In this document: positions 52,549 through 61,364 of the stretch, in pieces
Numbering within the stretch: the stretch's first letter is position 1
Layout of the letters: every line of letters begins with the position of its first letter
Assembly: GCF_001654495.1 (NCBI RefSeq)
Contig: NZ_CP015849.1
Span: 1,688,501 to 1,752,500, forward strand
Source: Streptomyces sp. SAT1
GTDB lineage: Bacteria > Actinomycetota > Actinomycetes > Streptomycetales > Streptomycetaceae
Direction of reading: 5' to 3'
Length of the DNA: 64,000 nt
The notes under the pieces: model-generated
What the model was told of the DNA's origin: nothing
Database searches by the model: none
The model's input: the letters and a program-made list of their open reading frames with translations, nothing else
Made by a program: the position numbers and the translations under genes

Positions 52549-53322
52549 TCATCCCTTGTCGGCCGCTTCGACCTGCTGCTTCAGCTTGGCCGGGGTCATC
52601 GACCGGTCCTCCAGGATGTTCTTGCCGTTCAGCAGGACGGTCGGGGTGCCCGAGAAGCCGCCGGACTGGAACGCCTGCTGGGACTTGTCGACCCAGCTGT
52701 CGTGCGTCCCCTTGTCGACACAGGCGCGGAAGGCCGGGGTGTCCAGGCCCTTCACCTTGCCGGCCAGCCGGATCAGCGTGGCGTTGTCGGCGAAGGCGTC
52801 GTCCGTCTCCTTGGGCTGGTTGTCGTAGAGCACGTCGTGGAAGGCCGGGAAGTGTCCGGCGTCCTGGGCGCAGGCCGCCGCGTTGGCCGCGCGCAGCGAG
52901 CCGCTGCCGCCGAGGTTGCCGTCGATCAGGCGGACCAGGTGGTACTCGACCCGGAGCTTGCCGGAGTCGACGAGGGAGTGCACCGTCGGCCGGTACGCCG
53001 CCTCGAACGCCTGGCAGGCCGGGCAGCGGAAGTCCTCCCACACGGTGAGCGTCGACCGGGCGCCGTCCTTGCCGACCGGGATCGCGAGACCGTCCTTGCC
53101 CTGCGCGCCCGAGGGCGCCGCGACCGGGCCCGCACTGCTGCTCTTGTCCTTGCCGGAGTTCGCGGCGAGCACGCCGATCACCGTCGCCAGGGCCAGCACG
53201 CAGACCACACTGGCGGCCACGATCAGCGTGCGCCGGCGCCGCTCCGAGGCCTTCTGCTTCTCGCGCTGGACCGCCAGCCGCTGCCGGGCGGTGCGCTTCG
53301 CGTCATGGTTCTTCTCGCTCAC
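52549..53322 (-). CDS. membrane-anchored DsbA-like thioredoxin-fold protein
   Basis: 257 residues: Lys/Arg-rich cytoplasmic N-terminus, one membrane helix (about 33-54), then an extracytoplasmic DsbA/thioredoxin domain (Thioredoxin_4 type) with active site CPAC (Cys100, Cys103), a second Cys pair (Cys in AAACAQDAG and FRACVDKG) and the cis-Pro segment GTPTVLLNG. It likely oxidises or isomerises disulfides outside the membrane. GTG at 53322; ribosome site poor (GGGGG directly before it). A hairpin and a tiny overlapping ORF lie just upstream. Separated from lgt by 159 bases. Confidence 0.9.
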   Translation of the reverse strand: MSEKNHDAKRTARQRLAVQREKQKASERRRRTLIVAASVVCVLALATVIGVLAANSGKDKSSSAGPVAAPSGAQGKDGLAIPVGKDGARSTLTVWEDFRCPACQAFEAAYRPTVHSLVDSGKLRVEYHLVRLIDGNLGGSGSLRAANAAACAQDAGHFPAFHDVLYDNQPKETDDAFADNATLIRLAGKVKGLDTPAFRACVDKGTHDSWVDKSQQAFQSGGFSGTPTVLLNGKNILEDRSMTPAKLKQQVEAADKG

Positions 53323-53350
53323 ACCCCCAGAACGAACCGGGGAGGCGCAT
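53303..53350 (-). CDS. possible 15-codon upstream ORF overlapping the DsbA-like start
   Basis: Reads MRLPGSFWGCEREEP then TGA. Its ATG sits in the loop of the 53336-53364 hairpin with GGGGAGG four bases upstream, and it overlaps the first seven codons of the DsbA-like gene in another frame. A ribosome on it would open the hairpin and could hand over to the GTG at 53322. It contains one Trp and one Cys. The spacing is short and the ORF may be chance. Confidence 0.25.
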   Translation of the reverse strand: MRLPGSFWGCEREEP

Positions 53351-53364
53351 TGCGCCTCCCCGGT
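53336..53364 (-). terminator. hairpin after trpA / before the DsbA-like gene
   Basis: Arms 53336-53348 and 53352-53364 (ACCGGGGAGGC pairing fully) with a tight loop, about 100 bases past the trpA stop and only 14 bases before the next GTG. It could be the trp operon terminator or a control hairpin for the DsbA-like gene. Confidence 0.65.
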
Positions 53365-53466
53365 CCCAGGTCCACCCGTTCGAGTGACCGAATGTTCTGC
53401 TGTGTCCGTTCTGCGGCGTCCGCCGCGGCCGCGGCACCGCGTCCGGGCCGCGCGGTCCGTGCCCGG

Positions 53467-54285
53467 CTACGCCTGGCCGCGCACCCCGCGGGCCAGTTCG
53501 CCGGCCAGTTCCCGGACGGCCTCGACACCGGCGGCGGCGTCCGGGGCGTCCAGCATCCGCTTGACGAACGCCGAGCCGACGATGACACCGTCGGCGAAGC
53601 CCGCGACCTCCGCGGCCTGGGCCGGGGTGGAGACACCGAGCCCGACGCAGACGGGCAGCCCGGTGCCGGTGCCGCGGGTGCGCCGCACCAGGTCCTGGGC
53701 CTGCGCGCCGACCGACTCGCGGGTGCCGGTGACCCCCATGAGCGAGGCGGCGTAGACGAAGCCGGAGCCGGCGGCGGTGATCTCGGTGAGCCGCTCGTCC
53801 TTGCTGCTGGGCGCCACCACGAAGACGGTCGCCAGACCGTGCTTGTCGGCGTGCTCGCGCCACAGCGCGGACTCCTGGACGGGCAGGTCGGGCAGGATGC
53901 ACCCGGCGCCGCCCGCGTCGGCCAGCTCGGCGGTGAACCGCTCCACGCCGTAGCGGTCGATGGGGTTCCAGTACGTCATGACCAGGACCGGCTTGCCGGT
54001 GGCGGCGTGCGCCTCGCGGACCGTGCGCATGACATCCGCGATCCGCACACCGCCGCGCAGGGCGATGTCGTCGGCGGTCTGGATGACCGGGCCGTCCAGG
54101 ACCGGGTCGCTGTGCGGCAGCCCGACCTCCACGACGTCGGCACCGCCGTCGAAGACGGCCTTGATCGCCTCGATGCCGCCGTCCACGGTCGGGAAGCCCG
54201 CCGGGAGGTAGGCGATGAGCGCGGCGCGGTCCTCGGCGCGGGCGGCGGCGAGGGTGTCCGACAGAAGCTGGATGGTGCCGCTCAC
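53467..54285 (-). CDS. trpA: tryptophan synthase alpha chain
   Basis: 272 residues. Releases indole from indole-3-glycerol phosphate and channels it to TrpB. Catalytic Glu in [16 protein letters not shown] and Asp in [13 protein letters not shown]; loop and phosphate site at [12 protein letters not shown] and [22 protein letters not shown] at 54285 overlaps the trpB TGA by four bases, giving coupled synthesis of the two subunits. Last gene of trpC-trpM-trpB-trpA. Confidence 0.96.
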   Translation of the reverse strand: MSGTIQLLSDTLAAARAEDRAALIAYLPAGFPTVDGGIEAIKAVFDGGADVVEVGLPHSDPVLDGPVIQTADDIALRGGVRIADVMRTVREAHAATGKPVLVMTYWNPIDRYGVERFTAELADAGGAGCILPDLPVQESALWREHADKHGLATVFVVAPSSKDERLTEITAAGSGFVYAASLMGVTGTRESVGAQAQDLVRRTRGTGTGLPVCVGLGVSTPAQAAEVAGFADGVIVGSAFVKRMLDAPDAAAGVEAVRELAGELARGVRGQA

Positions 54286-55565
54286 TTGGCGTCCCCCTCG
54301 ATCTCGGCGGTGTCGGCCGCGTCGGCGGCCACCTCGGCGTCGGTGTCGTACAGGCCGAAGTAGCGGGCGGCGGTGTCCATGTCCTTGTCGCCGCGCCCGG
54401 AGAGGTTGACCACGAGCAGCCCGTCCGGGCCCAGCTCCCGGCCGACCTCCAGGGCGCCGGCCAGCGCGTGGGCGCTCTCGATGGCCGGGATGATGCCCTC
54501 GGTGCGCGACAGCAGACGCAGCGCCCGCATGGCGGCGTCGTCGGTGACGGCGCGGTACTCGCCGCGGCCGGAGTCCTTGAGGTAGGAGTGCTCGGGGCCG
54601 ATGCCGGGGTAGTCGAGCCCGGCCGAGATGGAGTACGGCTCGGTGATCTGGCCCTCGTCGTCCTGGAGGACGTAGGAGCGGGAGCCGTGCAGCACACCGG
54701 GCTCGCCCGCGGTCAGGGTCGCCGCGTGCTCGCCGCTCTCCACGCCGTGCCCGGCCGGCTCGCAGCCGATCAGGCGGACGCCGGTGTCGGGGATGAAGGC
54801 GTGGAAGAGGCCGATGGCGTTGGAGCCGCCGCCGACACACGCGACGGCGGCGTCCGGCAGCCGTCCGGCGCGCTCCAGGAGCTGGCGTCGTGCCTCGACG
54901 CCGATGACCCGGTGGAAGTCGCGGACCATGGCCGGGAAGGGGTGCGGACCGGCGACGGTGCCGAACAGGTAGTGGGTGCGGTCGACGTTGGCGACCCAGT
55001 CGCGGAACGCCTCGTTGATGGCGTCCTTCAGGGTGCGGCTGCCGGACTTCACGGCCACGACCTCGGCGCCGAGCATGCGCATCCGGGCCACGTTCAGGGC
55101 CTGCCGCTCGGTGTCGATCTCGCCCATGTAGATCGTGCAGTCCAGGCCGAACAGGGCGCAGGCGGTGGCGGTGGCGACGCCGTGCTGTCCTGCGCCGGTC
55201 TCCGCGATCACCCGTGTCTTGCCCATGCGCTTGGTGAGCAGCGCCTGGCCGAGCACGTTGTTGATCTTGTGGGAGCCGGTGTGGTTGAGGTCCTCGCGCT
55301 TGAGGAACACCCGGGCGCCGCCCGCGTGTTCGGCGAAGCGGGGCACCTCGGTCAGGGCGCTGGGCCGGCCGGTGTAGTGGACGAGCAGATCGTCCAGCTC
55401 ACGGGCGAAGGCGGGGTCGGCCTTCGCCTTGTCGTACTCGACGGCGACCTCGTCCACGGCGGCGACCAGGGCCTCCGGGATGAACTTGCCGCCGTACGCG
55501 CCGAAGTAGCCCTCGGCGCTGGGGACCTGACCGTCCTGGTCAGGGAAGAAGAATTCGCTGGGCAT
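54282..55565 (-). CDS. trpB: tryptophan synthase beta chain
   Basis: 427 residues; PLP enzyme joining indole and serine into tryptophan. PLP lysine in [11 protein letters not shown]; ammonium/indole tunnel region [21 protein letters not shown] phosphate loop [14 protein letters not shown]; the Ser-rich catalytic end region is [21 protein letters not shown] at 55565. The C-terminal ~25 residues are acidic ([17 protein letters not shown]). It follows trpM by 95 bases and overlaps trpA. Confidence 0.97.
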   Translation of the reverse strand: MPSEFFFPDQDGQVPSAEGYFGAYGGKFIPEALVAAVDEVAVEYDKAKADPAFARELDDLLVHYTGRPSALTEVPRFAEHAGGARVFLKREDLNHTGSHKINNVLGQALLTKRMGKTRVIAETGAGQHGVATATACALFGLDCTIYMGEIDTERQALNVARMRMLGAEVVAVKSGSRTLKDAINEAFRDWVANVDRTHYLFGTVAGPHPFPAMVRDFHRVIGVEARRQLLERAGRLPDAAVACVGGGSNAIGLFHAFIPDTGVRLIGCEPAGHGVESGEHAATLTAGEPGVLHGSRSYVLQDDEGQITEPYSISAGLDYPGIGPEHSYLKDSGRGEYRAVTDDAAMRALRLLSRTEGIIPAIESAHALAGALEVGRELGPDGLLVVNLSGRGDKDMDTAARYFGLYDTDAEVAADAADTAEIEGDAK

Positions 55566-55660
55566 GCCAGAACCTCACGGTGAGTGCGTGGGACAACACT
55601 GTGCGCCGTGGGGGCGGGACGGCGTCCGGCGGCGGGCCGGACGCGGTTGCTCGCGCCCCG

Positions 55661-55813
55661 TCAGGGGCGCTGCCATCGACGGCCGTTGACCTGCCCCGGT
55701 TCGGCACCGATGACGTACCGGACGCGCCGGCCGTGCACCCGCCGCGCCGGGGCGCGGCAGCCCCGGGGGCGGCAGCCGCGCGCCAGGCGCGCGTGCCGGT
55801 CGGCGGTCGTCAT
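55661..55813 (-). CDS. trpM: tryptophan biosynthesis modulator TrpM
   Basis: 50 residues, basic and Cys-containing: MTTADRHARL, then RGCRPRGCRAPARRVHGRRV, then RYVIGAEPGQVNGRRWQRP. It matches what I remember of the small TrpM/TrpX protein encoded between trpC and trpB in Streptomyces coelicolor, reported to modulate tryptophan synthesis and development. ATG 55813; an in-frame ATG at 55825 would add four residues. It starts 23-35 bases after the trpC stop. The two Cys, five residues apart, and the Arg-rich body suggest nucleic acid or metal binding, but the mechanism is not evident from sequence. Confidence 0.8.
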   Translation of the reverse strand: MTTADRHARLARGCRPRGCRAPARRVHGRRVRYVIGAEPGQVNGRRWQRP

Positions 55814-55847
55814 GGTGAGCGTCATCGGTGCCCAGCCTACCGGCGTC

Positions 55848-56657
55848 TCAGCCGCGGCCGTGCCGCAGTGCGGGGTGCGCCCCGGCGGCCACCAGGTCGG
55901 CGACGGCCGTCCTCGGGTCGCGGCCGGTGACCAGGGACTCGCCGACCAGGACGGCGTCGGCGCCGGCGTTGGCGTAGGCGATCAGGTCGTGCGGGCCGCG
56001 GACCCCGGACTCGGCGACCTTGACGACGCTGTCCGGGATCTCCGGCGCGACGCGCTCGAAGGTGTCGCGGTCGACCTCCAGCGTCCGCAGGTTACGCGCG
56101 TTGACGCCGATCACCTTGGCGCCGGCGTCCACCGCGCGCTCGACCTCGTCCTCGTCGTGGACCTCCACGAGCGGGGTGAGCCCGATGGACACGGCGCGCT
56201 CGATCAGCGACTCCAGGGCCGGCTGGTCGAGGGCGGCGACGATCAGCAGGGCGAGGTCGGCGCCGTAGGCACGGGCCTCCCACAGCTGGTACGACGTGAC
56301 GATGAAGTCCTTGCGCAGCACGGGAATGTCCACGCGGGCGCGGACGGCCTCCAGGTCGGCGAGCGAGCCGCCGAAGCGGCGCTGCTCGGTGAGGACCGAG
56401 ATGACGGAGGCGCCGCCCGCCTCGTAGTCGGCGGCGAGTCCGGCCGGGTCGGCGATCGCGGCCAGCGCGCCCTTGGACGGGCTGGAGCGCTTGACCTCGC
56501 AGATCACCTTGACGCCGTCGCCGCCGAGCGCGGCGAGCCCGTCCTTGGCGGCCGGCGCCTTCGCCGCGCGCTCCTTGAGCTCGTCGAGGCTGACGCGCGC
56601 CTGCCGCTCCGAAAGGTCGGCACGGACTCCGTCGATGATCTCGTCGAGCACACTCAC
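55848..56657 (-). CDS. trpC: indole-3-glycerol phosphate synthase
   Basis: 269 residues, TIM barrel. Converts CdRP to indole-3-glycerol phosphate. [15 protein letters not shown] with the catalytic Lys; [18 protein letters not shown] with the second Lys; [43 protein letters not shown] and [11 protein letters not shown] at the phosphate site. GTG at 56657. Upstream (56658-56851) is a 194-base gap to the DUF2752 gene that may hold the promoter for trpC-M-B-A; I found no leader peptide rich in Trp. Confidence 0.96.
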   Translation of the reverse strand: MSVLDEIIDGVRADLSERQARVSLDELKERAAKAPAAKDGLAALGGDGVKVICEVKRSSPSKGALAAIADPAGLAADYEAGGASVISVLTEQRRFGGSLADLEAVRARVDIPVLRKDFIVTSYQLWEARAYGADLALLIVAALDQPALESLIERAVSIGLTPLVEVHDEDEVERAVDAGAKVIGVNARNLRTLEVDRDTFERVAPEIPDSVVKVAESGVRGPHDLIAYANAGADAVLVGESLVTGRDPRTAVADLVAAGAHPALRHGRG

Positions 56658-56851
56658 GCGAGCGGCCCCCTTCCAGACGGTGGGATGTTCCAGCGGGTCG
56701 AGCGGCCTCCGGCGGGCCGCCTGCGGCGGATCGTGCGGATCTGGCGGATCTGGCGGGCGGAACCGGTGGTCACTGCGATGGTATCCGCAGGAGGGGCGAG
56801 GGCTCGCATCCGGCCGACCGCGGTCCCATTACCTGGACAGACACCGGACGA

Positions 56852-57355
56852 TCAAGGGTGGAGCCAGCCGCCGAACGGCAGGTTCCGGACAACGGCGAAG
56901 AGCGCGAACAGGGCGCCCAGGCTCCACAGGAGCGCCGGGGGCGGCGTGAGACGCAGGGGGCGCCCGCGGATCGCGTGGACGGTCCACAGGGTCCACAGCA
57001 CGGCGAAGGCCAGATAGCCGAGGACGGCCGGGGCGTTGTCCCGCAGGGCCGTGAGGAGGTCGCCGTGGGCGAAGGCGTGGGCGCTGCGCAGTCCGCCGCA
57101 GCCGGGGCAGTACAGGCCGGTGAGGCGCAGCAGCGGGCAGGCGGGGTAGTGCCCCGGCTCGCCGGGGTCCACCACCGCGACGTACGCGAAGGCACCGGCG
57201 ACGGCCGCGAGCACCGCGCCGGGTACGGCGAGCCGTCCGAGCACCTGTCCGGGACGCGCCCCGGGAGCCGTCCCGTCGTCGCGGGCGCCCCGGGGGCCCG
57301 GGACGGGCGTCCGGCCGCGCGGCGCCCGCTGACTGTCTGCGTTCACCTGTCGCAT
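56852..57355 (-). CDS. DUF2752 membrane protein
   Basis: 167 residues. Pro/Arg-rich N-terminus, two to three membrane helices, and the DUF2752 signature CPLLRLTGLYCPGCGGLRS followed by AFAHGDLLTALRDNA. The conserved Cys pair may bind metal or heme; no function is established to my knowledge. The ATG at 57355 is one of several possible starts (a GTG lies at 57346). It regularly sits by the trp genes in Streptomyces as I recall, upstream of trpC on the same strand. Confidence 0.8.
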   Translation of the reverse strand: MRQVNADSQRAPRGRTPVPGPRGARDDGTAPGARPGQVLGRLAVPGAVLAAVAGAFAYVAVVDPGEPGHYPACPLLRLTGLYCPGCGGLRSAHAFAHGDLLTALRDNAPAVLGYLAFAVLWTLWTVHAIRGRPLRLTPPPALLWSLGALFALFAVVRNLPFGGWLHP

Positions 57356-57418
57356 TCTGCCCGCGGCGCGCATCCCGCGCGCGCGGGATGCGCGGCGGGC
57401 GCGTCGCACACACGCGTG

Positions 57419-57441
57419 AGGGGCGGCTGCCGGCCGCCCCT
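57419..57441 (-). terminator. hairpin after the HGxxPAAW gene
   Basis: AGGGGCGGC/GCCGCCCCT arms around TGCCG, 34 bases past the stop codon of the HGxxPAAW gene; no T-tract. Confidence 0.55.
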
Positions 57442-57474
57442 TCCCGTCGTGCCGCGCGGTCCGCGCCGAGGCTG

Positions 57475-57723
57475 TCAGCCCTTGGCGCCGGCCGGGGCGC
57501 CCTTGGCGGCCACCTGGTGCACCGGGTGCTCGTTCTTCTGACCCATGCCCATCAGGCGCATGACGCCGCCGACGACACCGCCGAGCAGCACGATGCCCAT
57601 GCTGACCCAGAAGCCGACGGGCTGGGCCATCACCATGAAGGCGCCACCGGCGCAGAAACCGATGAAGGCGATGATGACACCGGTCCAGGCGGCCGGGGTG
57701 TGACCGTGGCTGCTGCCCGCCAT
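57475..57723 (-). CDS. HGxxPAAW motif small membrane protein
   Basis: 82 residues with the HGHTPAAW motif near the N-terminus, two membrane segments (TGVIIAFIGFCAGGAFMVM and VSMGIVLLGGVVGGVMRLMG) and a basic tail. The family is actinobacterial and usually sits in the trpE-trpC interval; no function known to me. GAGGAG lies 8 bases before the ATG. Immediately upstream is an 11-base tandem repeat (57740-57772) and a 25-base inverted repeat (57780-57804). Confidence 0.87.
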   Translation of the reverse strand: MAGSSHGHTPAAWTGVIIAFIGFCAGGAFMVMAQPVGFWVSMGIVLLGGVVGGVMRLMGMGQKNEHPVHQVAAKGAPAGAKG

Positions 57724-57739
57724 GACTTGCTCCTCGTTG

Positions 57740-57772
57740 CTTGTACGTCGCTTGTACGTCGCTTGTGCGGCG
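57740..57772. repeat. 11-bp direct repeat, three units
   Basis: CTTGTACGTCG twice and CTTGTGCGGCG once, head to tail, starting 17 bases upstream of the HGxxPAAW start codon. Period 11 is that of OmpR/PhoB-type response regulator sites. Confidence 0.75.
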
Positions 57773-57779
57773 CCGGTAC

Positions 57780-57804
57780 GGATCCGAGCCGGATGCTCGG
57801 ATCC
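57780..57804 (-). terminator. inverted repeat between Trp-associated membrane gene and HGxxPAAW gene
   Basis: GGATCCGAGC/GCTCGGATCC around CGGAT. It could be a terminator of the upstream gene or an operator of the downstream one. A second hairpin (57838-57856) lies closer to the upstream stop. Confidence 0.5.
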
Positions 57805-57895
57805 ATTGTCCCGTACGCGTGCACGCGACGTGAGCGGGGGTCGCTCCTCGCGACCCGTTTCATCACATCGGGAAGGCGGACCGGCCGGGCGGCGG

Positions 57896-58531
57896 TCAGG
57901 CGGGGCCCGTGCCGGTCGGGTCCTCGCCGCGGTCGAGGGCCTTCCAGAGATCCTCGGGCCGGTCGGGGTCGAGGGGCTTGGCCGCGCGGGGGCGCGGCGC
58001 GCCGGAGCGTTCGTAGCGGCCGGACATCGCGGGCCACGACCTGCCGTAGCGCAGGGCCAGCAGACCGGCGAGCAGGAGCAGCACGCCGCCGGCCGCGGCG
58101 ACGTAGGGCCAGCCGGTGTGACTGAGCGAGGCGGCGGTCGCGGCGGTGTCGCCGGACGCCTGCGCGGCCCTCTCGTCGAGCGCGCCGCCGTCGGAGGCGC
58201 CGTTGAGGGCGGCGGCGACGGTACCCGCGCCGGAGAGCGCGAGCAGGGCGGCGACCAGCACGCGCCCGGAGCGGCGGACCGCGAAGACGGCGACCAGCGC
58301 GGCCAGTCCCACGACGGCGAGCGCCGCGGGCACGCCCGTGATGTCGCTGCCCTTGGCGGTCAGCGGGAAGGCCCCGCCGGCCACCGACGCGGTGCCCTCC
58401 GCCCAGCGCTGCCGGGAGGCCAGCAGCGCCACGGCGGCGCCGGCCGCCCCGCACAGCAGGGCGACGGCGAGGCTGCGGCGGCCGGAGCGGGCGGCGGCGG
58501 CCTCGGGACGGGGGTGAGGTACGGCAGTCAC
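57896..58531 (-). CDS. Trp biosynthesis-associated membrane protein (TIGR02234 type)
   Basis: 211 residues with four membrane helices (LAVALLCGAAGAAVALLAS; ALAVVGLAALVAVFAV; VLVAALLALSGAGTVAAAL; WPYVAAAGGVLLLLAGLLAL) and a polar C-terminus. The layout matches the actinobacterial family always found between trpE and trpC; the biochemical role is unknown. GTG 58531 chosen with GGAG three bases upstream; GTG 58540 is an alternative. It follows trpE by 91 bases on the same strand. Confidence 0.85.
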   Translation of the reverse strand: MTAVPHPRPEAAAARSGRRSLAVALLCGAAGAAVALLASRQRWAEGTASVAGGAFPLTAKGSDITGVPAALAVVGLAALVAVFAVRRSGRVLVAALLALSGAGTVAAALNGASDGGALDERAAQASGDTAATAASLSHTGWPYVAAAGGVLLLLAGLLALRYGRSWPAMSGRYERSGAPRPRAAKPLDPDRPEDLWKALDRGEDPTGTGPA

Positions 58532-58622
58532 GTACTCCACTATCGCCTGCGCGGCGGGCGGAGCGTCACCCGGGGTTCCGTGAGATGCGCCCCACCGGCC
58601 GCGCGCGCCGCCCGCAGCGGCC

Positions 58623-60113
58623 CTACGGGGCCAGCCGGTTGGCGGTGTGGACCGCGCGCAGCACGGCGGCGGCCTTGTTGCGGCACTCGGTGTCCTCGGC
58701 GACCGGGTCGGAGTCGGCGACGATGCCCGCGCCCGCCTGGACGTAGGCGGTGCCGTCGCGCAGCAGGGCGGTGCGGATGGCGATGGCGGTGTCGGAGTCC
58801 CCGGCGAAGTCGAGGTAGCCGACGCAGCCGCCGTACAGGCCGCGCCGGGAGGGTTCGAGCTCGTCGATGATCTGGAGGGCGCGCGGCTTGGGCGCGCCGG
58901 ACAGGGTGCCGGCCGGGAAGCAGGCGGTGAGCACGTCGAAGGCGGTGCGGCCGGCGGCGACGCGGCCGGTCACGGTGGAGACGATGTGCATCACGTGCGA
59001 GTAGCGCTCGATGGACATGAAGTCGACGACCTCGACGGAGCCCGGTTCGCAGACCCGGCCCAGGTCGTTGCGGCCGAGGTCGACGAGCATCAGGTGCTCG
59101 GCGCGCTCCTTGGGGTCGGCGAGGAGTTCGTCGGCGAGGGCCTGGTCCTGCTGCGGGGTGGCGCCGCGCGGCCGGGTACCGGCGATGGGGTGGACCATGG
59201 CCCGCCCGTCCTCCACCTTGACCAGCGCCTCGGGCGAGGAGCCGACGACGTCGAAGCCGTCGAGGCGGAACAGGTACATGTACGGCGAGGGGTTGGTGGC
59301 CCGCAGCACCCGGTAGACGTCCAGGGCGCTCGCCGTGCACGGCGTCTCGAACCGCTGCGAGGGCACGACCTGGAACGCCTCGCCCGCGCGGATGCGCTCC
59401 TTGACGTCCTCCACGGCCGCCCGGAAGTCGGCGCCGCCCCAGCGGGCGGTGTACTCGGGCAGCTCGGAGGGCGGCAGCGCGGCCGGGGGCTGGGCGACGG
59501 GCCGGGACAGGTCGGCCTCCATCGCGTCGAGGCGGGCGACGGCGTCCGCGTACGCCTCGTCGACGCCGGTGTCGAGGTCGTTGTGGTTGATCGCGTTGGC
59601 GATCAGCAGGACCGTGCCGTCCCAGTGGTCGAGGACGGCCAGGTCCGAGGTGAGCAGCATGGTCAGCTCGGGCAGCTTCAGGTCGTCGCGCTCGCCGGGG
59701 CCGACCTTCTCCAGGCGGCGCACGATGTCGTAGCCGAGGTAGCCGACCATGCCGCCGGTGAAGGGCGGCAGGCCCAGGTCCTGGGCGAGGTCGCGCGGGG
59801 TGTGCAGGGCCTCGACGGTGGCCCGCAGGGCGGCGAGCGGGTCGCCCTCGACGGGGACGCCGACCGGCGGGCTGCCCAGCCAGTGGGTGCGGCCGTCGCG
59901 CGCGGTGAGCGTGGCGGAGCTGCGGACGCCCACGAAGGAGTAGCGGGACCAGGAGCGGCCGTTCTCCGCGGACTCCAGCAGGAAGGTGCCGGGGCGCTCG
60001 GCGGCGAGCTTGCGGTAGAGCGCGACGGGGGTGTCGCCGTCGGCGAGGAGCTTGCGGGTGACCGGGATGACGCGGCGGTCGCCGGCCAGCTTGCGGAAGG
60101 TGTCGAGGTCCAT
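58623..60113 (-). CDS. trpE: anthranilate synthase component I
   Basis: 496 residues. Makes anthranilate from chorismate with ammonia from a TrpG subunit, which is not in this window. Feedback Trp site near LLESAENGRSWSRYSFVG; catalytic region QVVPSQRFE, ATNPSPYMYLF, SPEALVKVEDG, IAGTRPRGAT, LVDLGRNDLGRVC and FPAGTLSGAPKPRALQII. ATG at 60113 lies 11 bases after the hisI stop, so hisI and trpE form one unit. No Trp-codon attenuator can fit between them. Confidence 0.96.
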   Translation of the reverse strand: MDLDTFRKLAGDRRVIPVTRKLLADGDTPVALYRKLAAERPGTFLLESAENGRSWSRYSFVGVRSSATLTARDGRTHWLGSPPVGVPVEGDPLAALRATVEALHTPRDLAQDLGLPPFTGGMVGYLGYDIVRRLEKVGPGERDDLKLPELTMLLTSDLAVLDHWDGTVLLIANAINHNDLDTGVDEAYADAVARLDAMEADLSRPVAQPPAALPPSELPEYTARWGGADFRAAVEDVKERIRAGEAFQVVPSQRFETPCTASALDVYRVLRATNPSPYMYLFRLDGFDVVGSSPEALVKVEDGRAMVHPIAGTRPRGATPQQDQALADELLADPKERAEHLMLVDLGRNDLGRVCEPGSVEVVDFMSIERYSHVMHIVSTVTGRVAAGRTAFDVLTACFPAGTLSGAPKPRALQIIDELEPSRRGLYGGCVGYLDFAGDSDTAIAIRTALLRDGTAYVQAGAGIVADSDPVAEDTECRNKAAAVLRAVHTANRLAP

Positions 60114-60124
60114 GGCGGCCGACC

Positions 60125-60628
60125 CTACTGATCCGCGGCCGGTGCGCCGGAATCCGCGCGGCCGGACGCCCCGTCCGGGGCGGGCACGGAGGGCTCGGCG
60201 GACGCGGCGGACGCGGCGGACGCGTCCGGTCCTGCGGTGGCGTCCGGCCCGGCGGTGGCGTCCGCGCGCAGCACGTCGGCGTCGAAGCAGGTGCGGTCGC
60301 CGGTGTGGCAGGCGGCGCCGACCTGGTCGACCTTGACCAGCAGGGTGTCGGCGTCGCAGTCCAGCGCGACCGACTTCACCCACTGGACGTGCCCTGAGGT
60401 GTCGCCCTTGACCCAGTACTCCCGGCGGCTGCGCGACCAGTAGGTGCAGCGTCCGGTGGTCAGGGTGCGGTGCAGCGCCTCGTCGTCCATCCAGCCGAGC
60501 ATGAGCACCTCGCCGGTGTCGTACTGCTGGGCGATGGCGGGGACGAGTCCGTCGGCGCCGCGCTTGAGCCGCGCGGCGATCTCGGGGTCGAGGCTGCTGG
60601 ACCGGGCGGTGCCGGGCGTGCTGGTCAT
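60125..60628 (-). CDS. hisI: phosphoribosyl-AMP cyclohydrolase
   Basis: 167 residues. Third step of histidine synthesis, opening the purine ring of PR-AMP. Zinc/magnesium motifs [48 protein letters not shown] and RTCFD. The enzyme normally ends near residue 120; here ~45 residues of Ala/Gly/Asp/Ser repeat ([12 protein letters not shown]) follow. ATG 60628; a second ATG lies at 60637. First gene of the hisI-trpE unit, away from hisF at the window's right end. Confidence 0.94.
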   Translation of the reverse strand: MTSTPGTARSSSLDPEIAARLKRGADGLVPAIAQQYDTGEVLMLGWMDDEALHRTLTTGRCTYWSRSRREYWVKGDTSGHVQWVKSVALDCDADTLLVKVDQVGAACHTGDRTCFDADVLRADATAGPDATAGPDASAASAASAEPSVPAPDGASGRADSGAPAADQ

Positions 60629-60698
60629 GGGTGCCATTGTGCCGCGCGGGAGCGGCGGACCGTGCGACGGTCCGGTGGGCGGACGGGCCGGGGGGTCG

Positions 60699-60704
60699 TA
60701 GGCT
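60699..60704 (+). promoter_or_regulatory. possible -10 box of the TIGR03085 gene (leaderless arrangement)
   Basis: TAGGCT ends six bases before the ATG at 60711, the spacing of leaderless Streptomyces promoters. No ribosome site is present. Confidence 0.4.
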
Positions 60705-60710
60705 GACAGC

Positions 60711-61346
60711 ATGTCGACCTTCGCCAAGCGTGAACGGCTTCTGCTCGCCGACCTCTTGGAAACCGCGGGGCCCGAGGCACCCACCCTCTGCGAGGGCTGG
60801 CGCACCCGTGATCTCGCGGCGCACGTGGTGGTGCGTGAGCGGCGCCCGGACGCGGCCGGCGGCGCGCTGATCAAGCCGCTGGCGGGGCGTCTGGAGAAGG
60901 TGCTGGAGGAGTACGCGGCGAAGCCGTACGAGGAGCTGATCCAGCTCATCAGGACCGGGCCGCCGCGGTTCTCACCCTTCCAGCTCAAGCAGGTGGACGA
61001 GGCGGCCAACACCGTCGAGTTCTATGTGCACGCCGAGGACGTGCGGCGGGCGCAGCCCGACTGGGCGCCGCGCGAGCTGGACCCGGTCTTCCAGGAGGCC
61101 CTGTGGTCGCGTCTGGAGCGCACCGCGCGGCTGCTGGGCCGGGGCATCCCGACGGGTCTGGTGCTGCGCCGGCCCAACGGCCAGACGACCGTCGCCCATC
61201 GCGGGACCCCGGTGGTCACGGCGACGGGCGAGCCGGCGGAGCTGCTGCTGTTCGCCTTCGGGCGGCAGGGCAAGGCCCGGGTGGAGCTGGAGGGCGAGCA
61301 GGAGGCCATCGCGAAGGTCTCGGAGACCAGGCAGCTGGGGTTCTGA
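60711..61346 (+). CDS. TIGR03085 family metal-binding protein (DinB-like)
   Basis: 211 residues. N-terminal four-helix DinB/maleylpyruvate-isomerase-like domain with the metal-binding His pattern ([17 protein letters not shown], then [12 protein letters not shown]), followed by a C-terminal alpha/beta domain ([30 protein letters not shown]). Such proteins are often mycothiol-linked transferases, but this subfamily is uncharacterised as far as I know. ATG at 60711 with a TAGGCT hexamer six bases before it and no ribosome site, so probably leaderless. Divergent from hisI, convergent with the MFS gene (18 bases between). Confidence 0.88.
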   Translation: MSTFAKRERLLLADLLETAGPEAPTLCEGWRTRDLAAHVVVRERRPDAAGGALIKPLAGRLEKVLEEYAAKPYEELIQLIRTGPPRFSPFQLKQVDEAANTVEFYVHAEDVRRAQPDWAPRELDPVFQEALWSRLERTARLLGRGIPTGLVLRRPNGQTTVAHRGTPVVTATGEPAELLLFAFGRQGKARVELEGEQEAIAKVSETRQLGF

Positions 61347-61364
61347 TCCCGCCGGGTCCGGCCC

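Noticed and set aside
56658..60124. Trp-codon attenuator before trpE or trpC
   Set aside because: Only 11 bases separate hisI and trpE, and no short Trp-rich leader ORF was seen before trpC.
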